Assembly (NCBI GenBank): GCA_020746875.1
Contig: JAGTJL010000011.1
Span: 930,001-994,000, forward strand
DNA: 64,000 nucleotides
From: Rhexocercosporidium sp. MPI-PUGE-AT-0058
Taxonomy: Eukaryota; Ascomycota; Leotiomycetes; Helotiales
Direction: 5' to 3'
In this document: positions 32,943-44,298 of the stretch, piece by piece
How the letters are laid out: each line of letters begins with the position of its first letter
Position numbering within the stretch: position 1 is the first letter of the stretch
Position numbers and translations under genes: made by a program
Notes under the pieces: model-generated
Seen by the model: the letters and a program-made list of their open reading frames with translations, nothing else
Told to the model about the DNA's origin: nothing
Database searches by the model: none

Positions 32943-33130
32943 TGCGCCTTTAAAGCCTGTACGGTGGTGTGTCAGGTGGTGGAGGTTTGAAATGACGAAA
33001 CTGCTCCTCGAATTCCATTGTTTTGACGATTGATCGACTGAGTAGTCTGTAGCAGCCAATAGTTCTTTTGAGAAATGGAAGCTCTTCTCCAACTTCGATC
33101 ATTTATTGTCCTCGCTCGCTTAAAATCTGC

Positions 33131-33524
33131 CTACGCCAGTCTTGGTCAGAGACGCGCACCGCGTTGGAACTGGTCAATGCGTCCTGACGTAATCATGGGA
33201 TTTGACGCGCTCTTCGGGGGCAGCCAGAATGGACACCCAAATATGATTTTTCAAAACAATGCTACTTTATAATTTTGAGATTTAAATAGACAGAAATCTC
33301 CTTTCCTGTTTACTCTATGGTGAAGGCAAACACCTGTGCGAACGAATGTGTCCCTTACGAACCTCCAAGAGTCAACATGGTATTTGTCTTCTCGCAGATG
33401 CAAAAATTGGGTTGCTTCCTTAACAGTTCTTGTACTCATATATAGACCAATACAAGACCTGAGCTGTCACATACGACCATAGACTGGTGAGAACTGGGCA
33501 AACTCTACGGTCTACCATACAAAG
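33131..33524 (+). repeat. Dispersed repeat, copy A, with 5S rRNA-like 3' end
   Basis: This stretch is clearly similar to 49149-49606 in the same orientation: shared blocks include GCGTTGGAACTGGTCAATGC, GTCCTGACGTAATCAT, GACGCGCTCTTCGGG, TAGACAGAAATCT and GTGCGAACGAATGTGTCCC. Near the end, CACATACGACCATAG (33468 onwards) equals the start of fungal 5S rRNA as I know it, followed by a diverged GGTGAGAACTGGGC. Only the first ~35 nt look 5S-like, so it is not a working 5S gene. Confidence 0.7.
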
Positions 33525-33999
33525 CGACTGTGAATGCACTCAACCCATCACGTGACCATTACCGCTTTCCCAGACTCTGGAACTGAGACCCTGGTTCTTA
33601 TCCAACATACAAGTTAGAATAATGCATAAGAGGTACATGTCCCCCCAAGAACTAGTCCACTAGGGCTGGAAAGCTGATTGGAAGCAACAGAAACAAGCTC
33701 GTAGTATTTGCAAGTTAGACACTGGTGGACAAGCGAGAGCTGCGAGATGTTTCTTCGTCAAAGTACAAATATGAAACCTAGATCCTATTAGATCTCTACG
33801 CAGTATCTGAAGTAGTAAACAGTGTAGTCGATAGTTGAATAGGCAGAACTGAGCAAACGGGTTGCTCAAGTGGCACGTTCCACTCAAAGGTCTAAGCTCT
33901 GCCGTTACTCCCTCAACTGAGGTTATTTCTATAGCAATAAGATAATCACCGGGCCAACAACCCTAGAAAAAGGATGCGATCCCTTGTAACTCCGTTTGC

Positions 34000-34448
34000 T
34001 CAGTTCTGCCCGTTCAACAATCCACTACACTGGTAGTAAAAGTACCAGCTAGCTCGTGCATATTCTGTGTAGGTGGCGACGCTGCTAGTTCTCCCCAAAA
34101 CTGATTTGAGCCCATAAGTTCTCCTTGCAACTAACCTGAGCCCGTCAACTCCCCCCCAACTTGAGTATACTTGCTTGCTGTTGGATAACGACGTCACGTG
34201 GCCATTTCCTCCTAATGAGACTTCACGCCGCTTGAAAATCCAAGCCCCCAAAAAGAAAATAAATAGCAGGAAAACAACTGACGCGCCAACCACGATTCCA
34301 GCCTTAGCGCATTTTGTCGGTACCACTGAAGTTCCATTCGAAGTGGTTGGCTGCGTAGTATTGTGGAGGGGAAAACACCAAGCACACAACAAGAGGGTAG
34401 CAAAGCAAGTGCCGGAGGGTAAACGTAGGAAATACCCATTTGACGAGT
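34000..34448 (-). other. Possible small single-span membrane protein, frame broken
   Basis: On the minus strand a signal-like start (MGISYVYPPALALLPSCCVL, near 34439) is followed in another frame by TTSNGTSVVPTKCAKAG and a strong membrane helix (IVVGASVVFLLFIFFLGAWI) then FKRRE. This resembles fungal cell-surface sensor-like proteins with a Thr/Ser stalk and one helix. The two pieces need a frameshift or an unseen intron to join. It may be a remnant. Confidence 0.3.
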
Positions 34449-34452
34449 ACTA

Positions 34453-35141
34453 GAGATATCACATATCTAAGGAGTACAATTTGTCAAGGAAGGGGAGAGG
34501 TATAGTTTGAATAAGAAAGAAAAGTTGTAGTGGTAAAAATCGTTGATGTCGCTGAAGGATGTTGCCCTAGAGGCTATCTTAAATACAACGAGGCAGCTCA
34601 ATCACGTGACAAATGGGCTTCCGAGGTCAACCCCACCGCAGTATTAAGCATGGTAGTTGAACCGGACGCTTCACTTAGTGATGATGTTGTTGACGGAGTG
34701 GATGAGATAATTAGTAGCTCCTTCACCAGCCTTGAATCGTATCGTTACCTCATAGTCAACTATCTCGCTAGCATTTTCTATTGTGATACTAATGATTATT
34801 TTTCCGTCCAGCACTCTCGTCACCGGGAAGATCCCAGTAGTACTGCCATGATCACCTGTTCCTCCGCACGGATTTGTTTTATGGATCGTGAAAATAAATT
34901 TTGTTGCAAATCAGCTTACAATATAAGCAACCTCGATTTTACATCTTTCTTTATATCACTTTTCTAATGTCTTTGGTAGAGCTATTAAGTGCATTGATGC
35001 AAGTGCCACAAACGAAAAATTCGATACAGTTTTTGCACTGACTTTGGCTAATAAATCAATAGATCCTTGAACTCCATTCGCACCGAACGCATCACAAGTA
35101 CTCCGTCTGAAACTCCAACATTGCGCTTGGATTGTTATCAT
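34453..35141. other. Intergenic region downstream of the SNTX-GTPase gene
   Basis: A 145-codon plus-strand ORF at 34530-34967 has no recognisable domain. I see no supported gene here. Confidence 0.35.
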
Positions 35142-38100
35142 TCATCTAAACCATCCTCTGATTCCGGAGCCACCTTTCGATGAAGGAGAGTAACCCGATC
35201 CATATTTGACAAGCACACTACTCGACGAAGGTTCCGAATGTCTCTGTCCCGAAGAACGAGAAACCTGCCCCTTCGTCCCAGTCTGTGCCTGCTGCGGCGG
35301 ACCGGATGCCCAAACATTATGAAGAAGACTCTTCGAAGCGTACGTATTCCGCGGTAGACGATGCGGCCTCTCCCGGTACGTCGCCTGATGAGCCCTAGCT
35401 GTGACATTCTTCACGTTTTGAAGATCTTTGCCGAAGTGCTTGAGAGAGTACAGTTTGTTCACTAGTTTTGTGACGCCTGCTTCGTCGAGTACTTTGAAGT
35501 TCGTGTTGGTGTCCATGTTCATTTTGAGGATGTCCATGGTCTCCTACAAGGTATCTTGGGTTAGTCATCTGCTAGCCAGGCTTCGGCGATTCCGCACGTA
35601 TCTGAGTTAATGGCTTGTTTTGAACTGGAACTTACAATGTATTCGGCCCGGTCAGCTTCGAGTGCTTTAAGCTTGATGTTGTTTCCTCCAACTGAGATCT
35701 TGTCCTTCTCGGCAGCTATCAATGAATCGATATATGCAATCGTTGCGTCATTGACGGGGGACAGGGAGTTCTTCTTTAGAAACATTCCAAACTGCGCGGC
35801 TGCCTCTTGAATCTGCTTGTGCTCTCCCAGATACTCCTGCCCTACCTTCTTGAGCTCCTTGATAGCCGTCTGACGAAGGGTGATATCGCTAGCGTTAGCG
35901 TTAAGCTGATTCTGAATTTCGCTATCTGTCACTGTAGCTGTCCTTTCCACAAGCTCATACATCACATGCTGGTGCTGCTCCCACATGTGTTTGCAACTTG
36001 GGGTTATACAAAACCCGCCGCTAAAGGCTGCGCAATTCCGAAGTCCAGGATGTGCTATACTGTCTGGTCGAACGTCTGATAAGTAACATATAGGATGACA
36101 ATGGGTAATGTAGTTGGTCACCACTGTCCCGGTCCCATTCCCATCATCCTTGTACTCCACACACTCAGCAGCGGTACATACTGTCCGTGGTTTGTCCAAA
36201 GTCTTTGGGTGCAATTGGATTCTTTGCAGCTGTACACGCTTCCGCAAATTATTGCCAGTGAGTCGTTGATTCCCCAAATCCCGCTCTTGATCAGCACACA
36301 AGGCAATGTTCGCCCGAATTGTCTGCGAGATTTCCGCCATGGGTTTGGTCAACTCGGAGATCAACTCACGAGCTCCGTTGAGGCTCAGCGTGCTATTCAC
36401 GGCGTGTGGCTTCTTGGAGTTGAAGTTTCGGACTAAGCGCAATGCTTCCGTTCTAGAGTTCTGCCAACTGCGACGGAAATCCTCTTCATTATCCAGGAAG
36501 ACGTTGTTCTTGTAAGCAGCTAGATATCGGAAGCTTTCTGAATCGAAACAGTAGGTGGTGTGAGTAGTCAGAGAGAGACCCACATCCGGGTGGTCGGCAA
36601 GCAAGGCCTTGAGCGGTCCATAAGTGTCGCCAGGAGTATAGTTCGAGATGCGGGTATTCGTGAAACCAAACACCATATTGCCGGAAGCGCTGCGGTGTAG
36701 ATGCTTAAGAAGTTCCTTCAAGCAGTAGATGAAGCTGATCGTCAGTCGAGCACTGTTTGATTTGAGTAGAATCAAGATCCCGTGTAATTCGTCGTAATTG
36801 CTCAGTGTTTGGAGAATATCAGCCATGTTCTTCCGATCATACGCTATACCACGAGTATCTCCAATGCCAGGAGTGTCGATCAATCTGATAGTCGCCGTGC
36901 CAGTTTCAACTGACTGTTGTCTTAAAGTTACTTTGAGTACTGGATGAGTTTTGTGCTTTGACTTACGTGGACAACTGTCTGTTGGGTTGCTGATGCCCCT
37001 TTGCTGCCGTCATTCTCGTCATTTCTTTGGCCAACTTTGATCTCTGTCTCTTTTATTTCGCCTTCGGGACCCTCCCGATCCATAGTTTGAGTCGAAAACG
37101 AGGAGGGTATTACCCAGGTGAGGCCATCATGTTGCTTCGCTTCTTCCAGGGTATCGAATGTCAGGTAGTTGACGAAAGCATTTATGAAAGTAGACTTTCC
37201 TACACTGAAAGGGACGATGGAGTCAGTGATATGTTAATTTAATGATAGAATGGAGTAAGTGATGCCTACCCAGTCTCACCGAGAATCAATATGTTCTGGT
37301 AGTTCGATTGATCGAGGCTTTGAAGCAGGGCATTCAGAATACCCGAATCGTATTTCTCGTATTCTGTCCCGCGGCTTGAGCCCTGTATTCCGTGCTTCGC
37401 ACCATTACATTTGAAGTCGTAGTTTCGGAAGCTATTTCGGCCGCAGTCGCAGTAGAAGAACTGATCAGAGTATCCGAACTCGATCGGCGCCATACACTGC
37501 GGGCACAGCCACTCGCAGATCTCGTTCTGATCACAGCTACGACCTGGACATGGAATCTTTACAAAGCGCCTCCTGACTGGCTTCAATACATCCTCAGTCT
37601 CCAGCCCGGCTCGGCTGTACCTCGCAAAGCATTTACCAGCCAGGAAGTCTTGACTCTCAACCAAGTCCGATGCCACTTCTCTCCCATTTTCAAAGTGTCT
37701 GATGTGAGCTTTGTCGAGGCTAGCTCCGATGGAATCATTGTCAAAGATCGCTATATAGCATTTGCTCTGGTTCTGATTCTTTTGCAGCAGCTCGAGCAGT
37801 AAAGCTTGGTTCGATGCCCACGATTGCTGGTCACTCCTGGCAAGACTACTGAAGAATAGAACATAGACTTTTCCGTCCTGGTGTCGCGATATCTCGGAAT
37901 TTATGTCTAGGCCATTGTACCCTATATATGTGGCACCACTTTCAACCATCTTGTCGATAAAATACACTTTCACACGTAGGGTATCATCAGTCTTGGCGAT
38001 CTCGTTTGGCGATAACGGACCACGGGCATACACATTGAGAAGCGTTCGAAGTGCCTCCATCTTCGATTGGTCCTGTCGTACCTCGACTAGGAGCCGGGCG

Positions 38101-39222
38101 TATTTTTTCTGAAGCGTGTTTCTGGCGTCTTCGAGTTGCTGTTGCTGAGACGCAAGGGTGCCAGTGAGACTTCCAGGAAGGCACCATTTATGTGCTTTGA
38201 CGAATGCTTCGTAGTCGTTCAACTTTTGCCGGGCAAAGTCAAACTTGTCGAATAGCCTTACTAGGTAGGCTAGATATTCTTGGGTCGGTTGATGGTAGAC
38301 AACGGTGTTCGCTGAGTATACTCGGAGGAAGACGTTGAGCAAAGGAATCGGCAGAAGTGTGTAAAAGACTTACATTTCGAAGTTAGTTTGAGCGCTAGAG
38401 ACTGCAGGTATACAGATGACAACGAAGAAGGGAGAGGCTTTGACGATTTAAATCTTCGAAATTGATATAGAGTAACAGAAAATTGGACATACCAGGATTG
38501 CCTTTACCATTGTTCACATGCTTGAGCTGCCCTGGGATAAGAGCCAGAAAGTCATATGCCTCTTGGAACTTTTGAGTCTGGCTTATTAGAATGCTATCGT
38601 CCAGAATGTCGCTAACGGCTGTGACATCAATCCGAGTCCCCTCCTCCGTTAACCAAGCAGCGCTTTCCTGTGTAATTGGACGTTGAATCTCCACCGCTTT
38701 ACTGAAAGCTAGGAACTGGGCCTGGAATTGGCTTTTGCTACCATGCGAGCGAGTTCTGGCCATCACAGCGCTCTGGGCTCCCCATTCGATTTCCATGACG
38801 ATATGCGTTGCATCACGATTGTCCGTAAGTGACACATTCCGACATGCTCCAACCCCTGGACTTGCTGGATCCAATCTCTCTTTCACAGTCAAAATCTGGT
38901 GATGTAAGTTTGAACATAGAACCTGGCCGCTATCTCGCTTCTCGGCAAGCATTCGACCAGCGCCTTCTGGCACCAGGAGTTCGGCAAGGATACTACCACC
39001 AAAGTCAAGACCGACATCCATCGCTTTGAAGTTGTCTTCGTTGGTGTCATTGTGAGTGGTGTTGCAGGTACTGGTGCGAACTGCTGTTTCGGACACGCTT
39101 TCACTGGGAAGTGTTCTGTCAAAGAATGATCCGGAAAGGAAGCTCTCGTTCCTTGCATCGTACAATGTTCCTATAGCTGCGATTTGCCCGAATGCCGGAC
39201 GTCGTGTGAAATGGTTATCCAT
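35142..39222 (-). CDS. SNTX-like N-terminus fused to P-loop GTPase, 1248 aa
   Basis: Five exons: 39222-38493, 38368-37270, 37204-36967, 36913-35636 and 35543-35142; all phases agree. The start, RPAFGQIAAIGTLYDARNES, matches the N-terminal part of stonustoxin-family (SNTX) proteins, whose N-terminal domain is MACPF-like; a helical and thioredoxin-like SNTX region follows (LVRLFDKFDFARQKLNDYE, VYVLFFSSLARSD). A Cys-rich, probably zinc-binding knot (CPGRSCDQNEICEWLCPQC, then FYCDCGRNSF) precedes the G domain: Walker A GETGVGKS, completed by splicing near residue 605, and DTPGIGDTRG (G3). A coiled-coil C-terminal half with further Cys and a Ser-rich tail follow. Fungal proteins of this shape are uncharacterised; a role in GTP-gated defence or membrane action is only inference. 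Whether the N-terminal fold can form pores is unknown. Confidence 0.82.
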
Positions 39223-40080
39223 CGTTGAGATCTCTAGAAAGAAACTCTGAAAACTGCAAGGCGGGGCTAAAGTTCTACTCTTAAGGTGGCGGGTATCACC
39301 TTGAGTCTCTACGCCCTCTGAGCTAGCTTAGATTTACTGTAATTCACATTTTGCATTTTACTCTACCAGTATCACATCTCTCAGGGTTCGTAACATCTCA
39401 TAAGCAAATGCACTTTTCCGTGAGGCAGATCGGGCGCCTGCCTGCATGAGATGTCTTTCCTGTGGTTGGCGGATGTAACTACAGCTGAAACATGTCTCAG
39501 GTCTGAACGAAGTAATGCTAGTCAAGCCTGCAGCAACATGCAGCCGTGCCAACTTTTCAGAAAACTTACAGAAATCAATGTGGTACACAGTGACCAAAGT
39601 GTGCCTTGGGCTTCAGCCCCAAATCTAGTAGGGCCATGGCAGCCTGTCTCAGCTATTTTTGCTTTGCCGTGGGGAAACAGCGAACGAGGCTCTGAGGCGC
39701 TTATCTATTGCCAGATTCTGGTGTTTCCAACCTGGCGACAATATGCGGCCACAACCACTGAGCCCCAGGTAGTTATTTCCGGATTTGAAAATAATAAAAA
39801 AAGTTCCAAGAAATCCCTGCACGCGTGACGAGGTTGACGGCTTTATCACGATCGCAAGCCATGCATTTACTTAGCCTCATGATTCATTTTGTCCGGAATG
39901 CCGAGTAATCTAATAGTTCCCACAAGACGAGAAATCTCTATCCTGCCGACAAGTCCATTGTGTCTGTGCGAAGGAATGATTTTCTTTTAAACCGCCGTCC
40001 CGAATGTCCGAAGGTACGTAGGTCTGTTTGTTGAATTACATGCCTAGAAAATATTCTGACCTGTAAAGGAAACTCAAACA
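39223..40080. other. Intergenic region
   Basis: No gene is recognised. It should hold the SNTX-GTPase promoter on the minus strand. Confidence 0.4.
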
Positions 40081-40082
40081 TA

Positions 40083-40801
40083 CCCGACAATGAGAGAAGC
40101 GATCAGACTGTTGAGGTTCAAGTAGGACTTGGAAAGTCCATGAAGATATTCTGCGTCAACAAGATCATGCTTTGCCAAGCCTCGGGGTATTGCCAACGAA
40201 GGTGCTCCGTTTCCGAACATAAACAAGACTCGTTTGTCTCAACGGGTCTACACCTGTGAACTTCGAACTGTTCTTGCAGTGGATCAGCAATCCGCTACCA
40301 CCGATCGTTTATGATCCTGATCTATTGCCCCAAGAGCCCTGGCTGTCAAACGCCGCTACTACCTGGCTCCTGGGCAAGAAACTACGGTGTTCTGAGGATT
40401 TTGATAGATATGCGCTCTCTCAATTCATCCAAAGCTGTGCCTTCATGCTTTTTGGGCCTTGGAATACGATCGAACTTGAGGCGAGCAGAGGCTCTCTCCG
40501 CCAATTTAGTGATCACTGGGTGGCGTGGAATTTCTGGCTCGCAGGTCCAGAACCGAACGAATATTCAGGGCTTCGTGCAGCTGGCAAAACATCCGCACCG
40601 CCTGTCAGAGATCCAAGAGTATACGATATTGAGCATTGGTATTCGGAATGCGGAAAGTACATGCGCCCACGATGCCTGCACGACCCTGTCTTACGTCTCG
40701 AAAAAAATGAAGAAGCCAAAAAGCCGAAGCCATTGCCACCGGCTGCATGGGGTCGCTCCCGAGAACTGAGACGAGAAGAAGTTTGTCTACCATCCAACTA
40801 A
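40083..40801 (+). pseudogene. BTB/POZ-domain protein remnant
   Basis: One frame (40083-40259) reads VEVQVGLGKSMKIFCVN then KIMLCQASGYC, like the first half of a BTB domain (V-x-VG...F-x-VHK-x-LLC-x-x-S-x-YF), and stops at TGA 40257-40259. The next half continues one frame over from 40256: NFELFLQWISNPLPP, then WLLGKKLRCSEDFDRYALSQ, the usual BTB end and following helices, to a stop at 40801. There is no ATG at the start of either half. A single base shift near 40250 would join them. BTB proteins act in Cul3 ligases or transcription; this copy is probably dead. Confidence 0.55.
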
Positions 40802-41120
40802 GTGTACGAAATCATGAGGACTAATACAATCAGCGTCATCGAAAGCAGGGCGACAGTTGACGTGCTGTGGCTTCCGCCCGAGGTGGTTTGAGGGTACTGG
40901 AGACTTCAAAACTTGTGAATTTGCTCACATGGGAAAGGGTTTGACTTCTCATTTACTGGATTTGATCTGAAATCGTTGTAATTATACTTGGCTCCATTGC
41001 AGTGAACACAATCTGAGATCGAGCTTGGCCAAAGAATATATCAACAATACTCGAACAACATGACATGGCTATCGTAAAAATATGTCTAATGTTGCAAACA
41101 ATGTTAATCTCGTCAACTTT
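40802..41120. other. Short intergenic region
   Basis: Nothing coding is seen between the BTB remnant and the end of the convergent AAA+ gene. Confidence 0.4.
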
Positions 41121-43730
41121 CTACTGCTCGACCAACCTTGCAATTACCTCAGATCCATTGACATCGACCACAAAGTTGACCATCTTCTCACTTTCCCGGA
41201 TCTCTTCATCAACTTGAAGATAAACTTCGACGAGCAGATCTTCAAGCTTTCTCGCCCCCGTGATCAAGCTCCGGGCACCCAAGTCCGAATGATACTCTTC
41301 TTCGGCTAGAATACGACACACTGACGCATCTCTACGAATTTTCATCCTGACATTCCCAATGAGTTGTTCCTGTGGGCCCGGCACGAGGTTGACAGGCCCT
41401 CTAACCTTCTCCTCCAATTCAAGCAGGAACTTGTGGACGATTACTGCTTGCTCTCCCGGCGAAAAGGGTAGGAATGGAATGAATTCCGAGATCCGACCAG
41501 TTACTGGAGACTAAATCGCCAACAGTTAGTTTTCCAGTCACCATTAAAAATAATCTCGGGGTCTTTGGGAGGCTCAGCTTACTCCAAAGTGGGATAGGAA
41601 ATCTTGTTTGATCGCCTTCGAAAGACTCTTCATCAGTCGTAGCTTCTCAGTTTCGTCATCATCTTCCATGATTGGCTTGTGGTGTAGTTTACAGAAGCTC
41701 TGTATGGTTGGATCTAAAGCATTCGTAGCCAATATCCAGACAGTCTTGGAACAGTCAATTGTCTTGAGATCACGGCGATCTTGGTACTCCCCTGAAATGG
41801 CGTTAGCGAGAACAGGACTAACAGAGTGGAATCATTCTACCATTGTCGAATGGTACCAACAGAGCTTGGTGTATGTCACTCGTGGTCTTTTCAAACTCGT
41901 CAAGAAACACGATGCAACGTTTCCCCTCGTTTTTCACCAAGAAATTATTCAACGGGGAACCTTGCTCAGCTCCAACATACGGATTTCGTGGACCAAACAG
42001 CTCTATCTCGCGGGTGTATGTGGTACAGTCAACAATTTCGAGATCCAAACTCATCAAGTGACCCAGCCGTCTTGCGAGCTCTGTCTTTCCGTGACCACTA
42101 GGTCCTGCAAAGACCATGACCAAGGGTCTTTTGGTCTTTACCATCATGTACGTCAGTAATTTCTGAAACAATCGATTTGTTGCCATCGTCTGGCCAATCA
42201 AGAAGTATGATATTCCAAGGAGTGCTTCAGCGTTTCTGAGCTTAGCAACTTGTCTGTGACGGCTCGAGGGTTTCTTTGCTTTGGATGCACGCTCCAAATA
42301 ATAGCGCTGAGTGATATTGGCGGTTCGAGCAAGCTTAGCCCTCGCAGTAGTTGTGCACCAACATTTGGACTTATCGTGTAAGTCAATCTTCAAACTCTCA
42401 TCGCTGGGGCCGTGCTCGGGAAGATCTTGGATGAAGGGCGAGTAAAATGATGCAGGAATGACTTCTGGAGCTGCACCGAGACTGAGAAGAGTTGACACTG
42501 TTAATGTAGTGTCTGTGTCGAGATTTTCGCTATTCATGATAGCAAAAGCAAGAAGAGGAACTCCTGAAGCTTCATGCACCGCTGAAACGTCCGCTCCAAA
42601 TGCAATCCAGAGCCGAATCAAGGTTTCGTTATTCGTGCCCACGGCAAAGAATATCGACGGGAATCCTTTCACGGTCTTACCGATATTTCGTCGGACAACA
42701 TCAGAGTCATAGTATGCCAGGTATTCCGTGACTGAACGTACATCTGCATCGTGTTGAATAGCACCAATCAAATCGTCCAGGCTGAAGCCTTCGTTTCCCT
42801 CTCCTACTCCGGGTGTCAAAGTTGGTGGCGGAGGGATCTCTGGAAGAATGAAGTCCCACTCTGGCTCTTTGATCTCTTCTATAAGATCATCGATTTGACT
42901 GCTGGTGTTGCCTGTCTCATGACCCAGTTCATCGCCTCGGTCATCAGAGTTGCTCTGTTTTTCAAGCCCATATTCGCGGATGGAGTTCATTACTGATGGG
43001 TTGACATTTGACGCGGGCAATTCTAGACCTGGAATAGGGATGGTGCCACTTTGATTCGTCTGATTGGGTGCACCCATTTCAATCGGACTTGTAGATTGAG
43101 ACAGAAAGCGACTCGTATCGGTCTGTATCAATTCTTTTTTTGGTGATTCTATTGGATTCCGAGATTTGTGGTCATCAGGGGATATGAATTCGGTTTCACC
43201 ACCATTGACAGGACGAGAAGGTTGCGGATTTGATTGAGGAAGACTCGAATCCCCGGAGTCCTTTGACGCCGAAAAAGGACTTCCTTCGAGATTTGGTTCT
43301 TTCCTAGCTCGAAGGTTTTGAGGCTTCTTTGGAGGTGGAGGCTTTGCCAGCGGCTGTGGTCTTAACGAAACAATTTCATCTGGCGTGGGCGTCACGAGTG
43401 TCAGGTCGTCATCAGAGCTATCGGAGGAAAAGTCGTCAAGATCGTATTGGACCCTAGGTAATTCTATCGGACCTGCTGGAACTCCGTAGAGTTTTTCGAT
43501 TTCGTAACGAATCTTCGCTCCCTCGATATTATTGTTGCACTGCTGTCAAGCGAGTAAGTATTTTAAGGCAGGAAACAATACGCAAGTAGTAACAAGAACA
43601 TACTCACCTTGATCAATCTTATAGCAGTCTCTGTATCACACTGGCAAGAATTCATTACATCTTGAATGTCCCTAGGTTCAGAGCCTTCGTTTCCGCCCTC
43701 ACTAGTAGAAGCTGGCTTCGAAGACGACAT
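41121..43730 (-). CDS. Ankyrin plus ClpB/Hsp104-like AAA+ ATPase, 807 aa
   Basis: Four exons: 43730-43608, 43542-41841, 41791-41583 and 41510-41121; phases agree. A short N-terminal region (DIQDVMNSCQCDTETAIRLIK) may be a UBA-like helix bundle. A Pro/Ser-rich linker follows, then ankyrin-like repeats (FPSIFFAVGTNNETLIRLWI, FGADVSAVHEASGVPLLAFA, LLSLGAAPEV). The AAA+ domain has Walker A FAGPSGHGKTELARRLG, ELFGPRNPYVGAEQGSPLNN (pore-loop region), Walker B CIVFLDEFEK, sensor WILATNAL and the C-terminal HSDLGARSLITGARKLEDLL of ClpB D2 small domains. One AAA module with ankyrin repeats recalls animal CLPB/SKD3, a mitochondrial disaggregase, but no import signal is seen here. It may act as a disaggregase or a defence ATPase. 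Confidence 0.85.
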
Positions 43731-44298
43731 GATCGCTTTGCAAGCCTGAACAATCCGCCTTCAAAGATTTTGGGGAATCTTAAGAGCAGGACGGCAAGAA
43801 ATTTCTTCAGTTGTGTGAGGCTCTCGATCCGGCCTGTGATGTATTTGAACTTGGGAACTCTGGCGAAACTGTGGCCACAGATTTATCGAGTGTTCTCAAA
43901 ATCATCTCATCCTGGAAATGCACTGTTCCAAGCGGAAGATCTACCTACAGCACCCACCAGTCTTCATGCAGGCAGACCGCGGGGCTGTTTCCGAAACCGC
44001 CTTTTTTGGGAGATGAAGGACGCCCGTCCTATTGTGAGACATGGCTTGCCGTAAACGCCCTGGCTTGATGCACCCGCAGCTACCTACCTTTATGTAGTCC
44101 GTACGTGGCACGAATGGGATAGAGCTCATCTCAGCCCCGGAATTTATTGACGGTAAATACTTTACGGGAAATAGTGGCGCTCAGCGATAAGGCTCTGCTT
44201 TCTGCCTCTTCAATTCGACAGATCTCAGAACCAAAACTTCCATTCCTAACTATCCCAAATCCTGCACCACTTGAAATATTTTTGCACACTTAGAAGCA
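43731..44298. promoter_or_regulatory. Divergent intergenic region between AAA+ and coiled-coil genes
   Basis: This 568-bp spacer lies between two divergent genes and should hold both promoters. Small plus-strand ORFs here show no domain. Confidence 0.4.

Noticed and set aside
33460..33524. Working 5S rRNA gene
   Set aside because: Only the first ~35 nt resemble 5S rRNA; the conserved middle and 3' parts are absent.
34530..34967. 145-codon plus ORF
   Set aside because: No recognisable motif; start and context unsupported.
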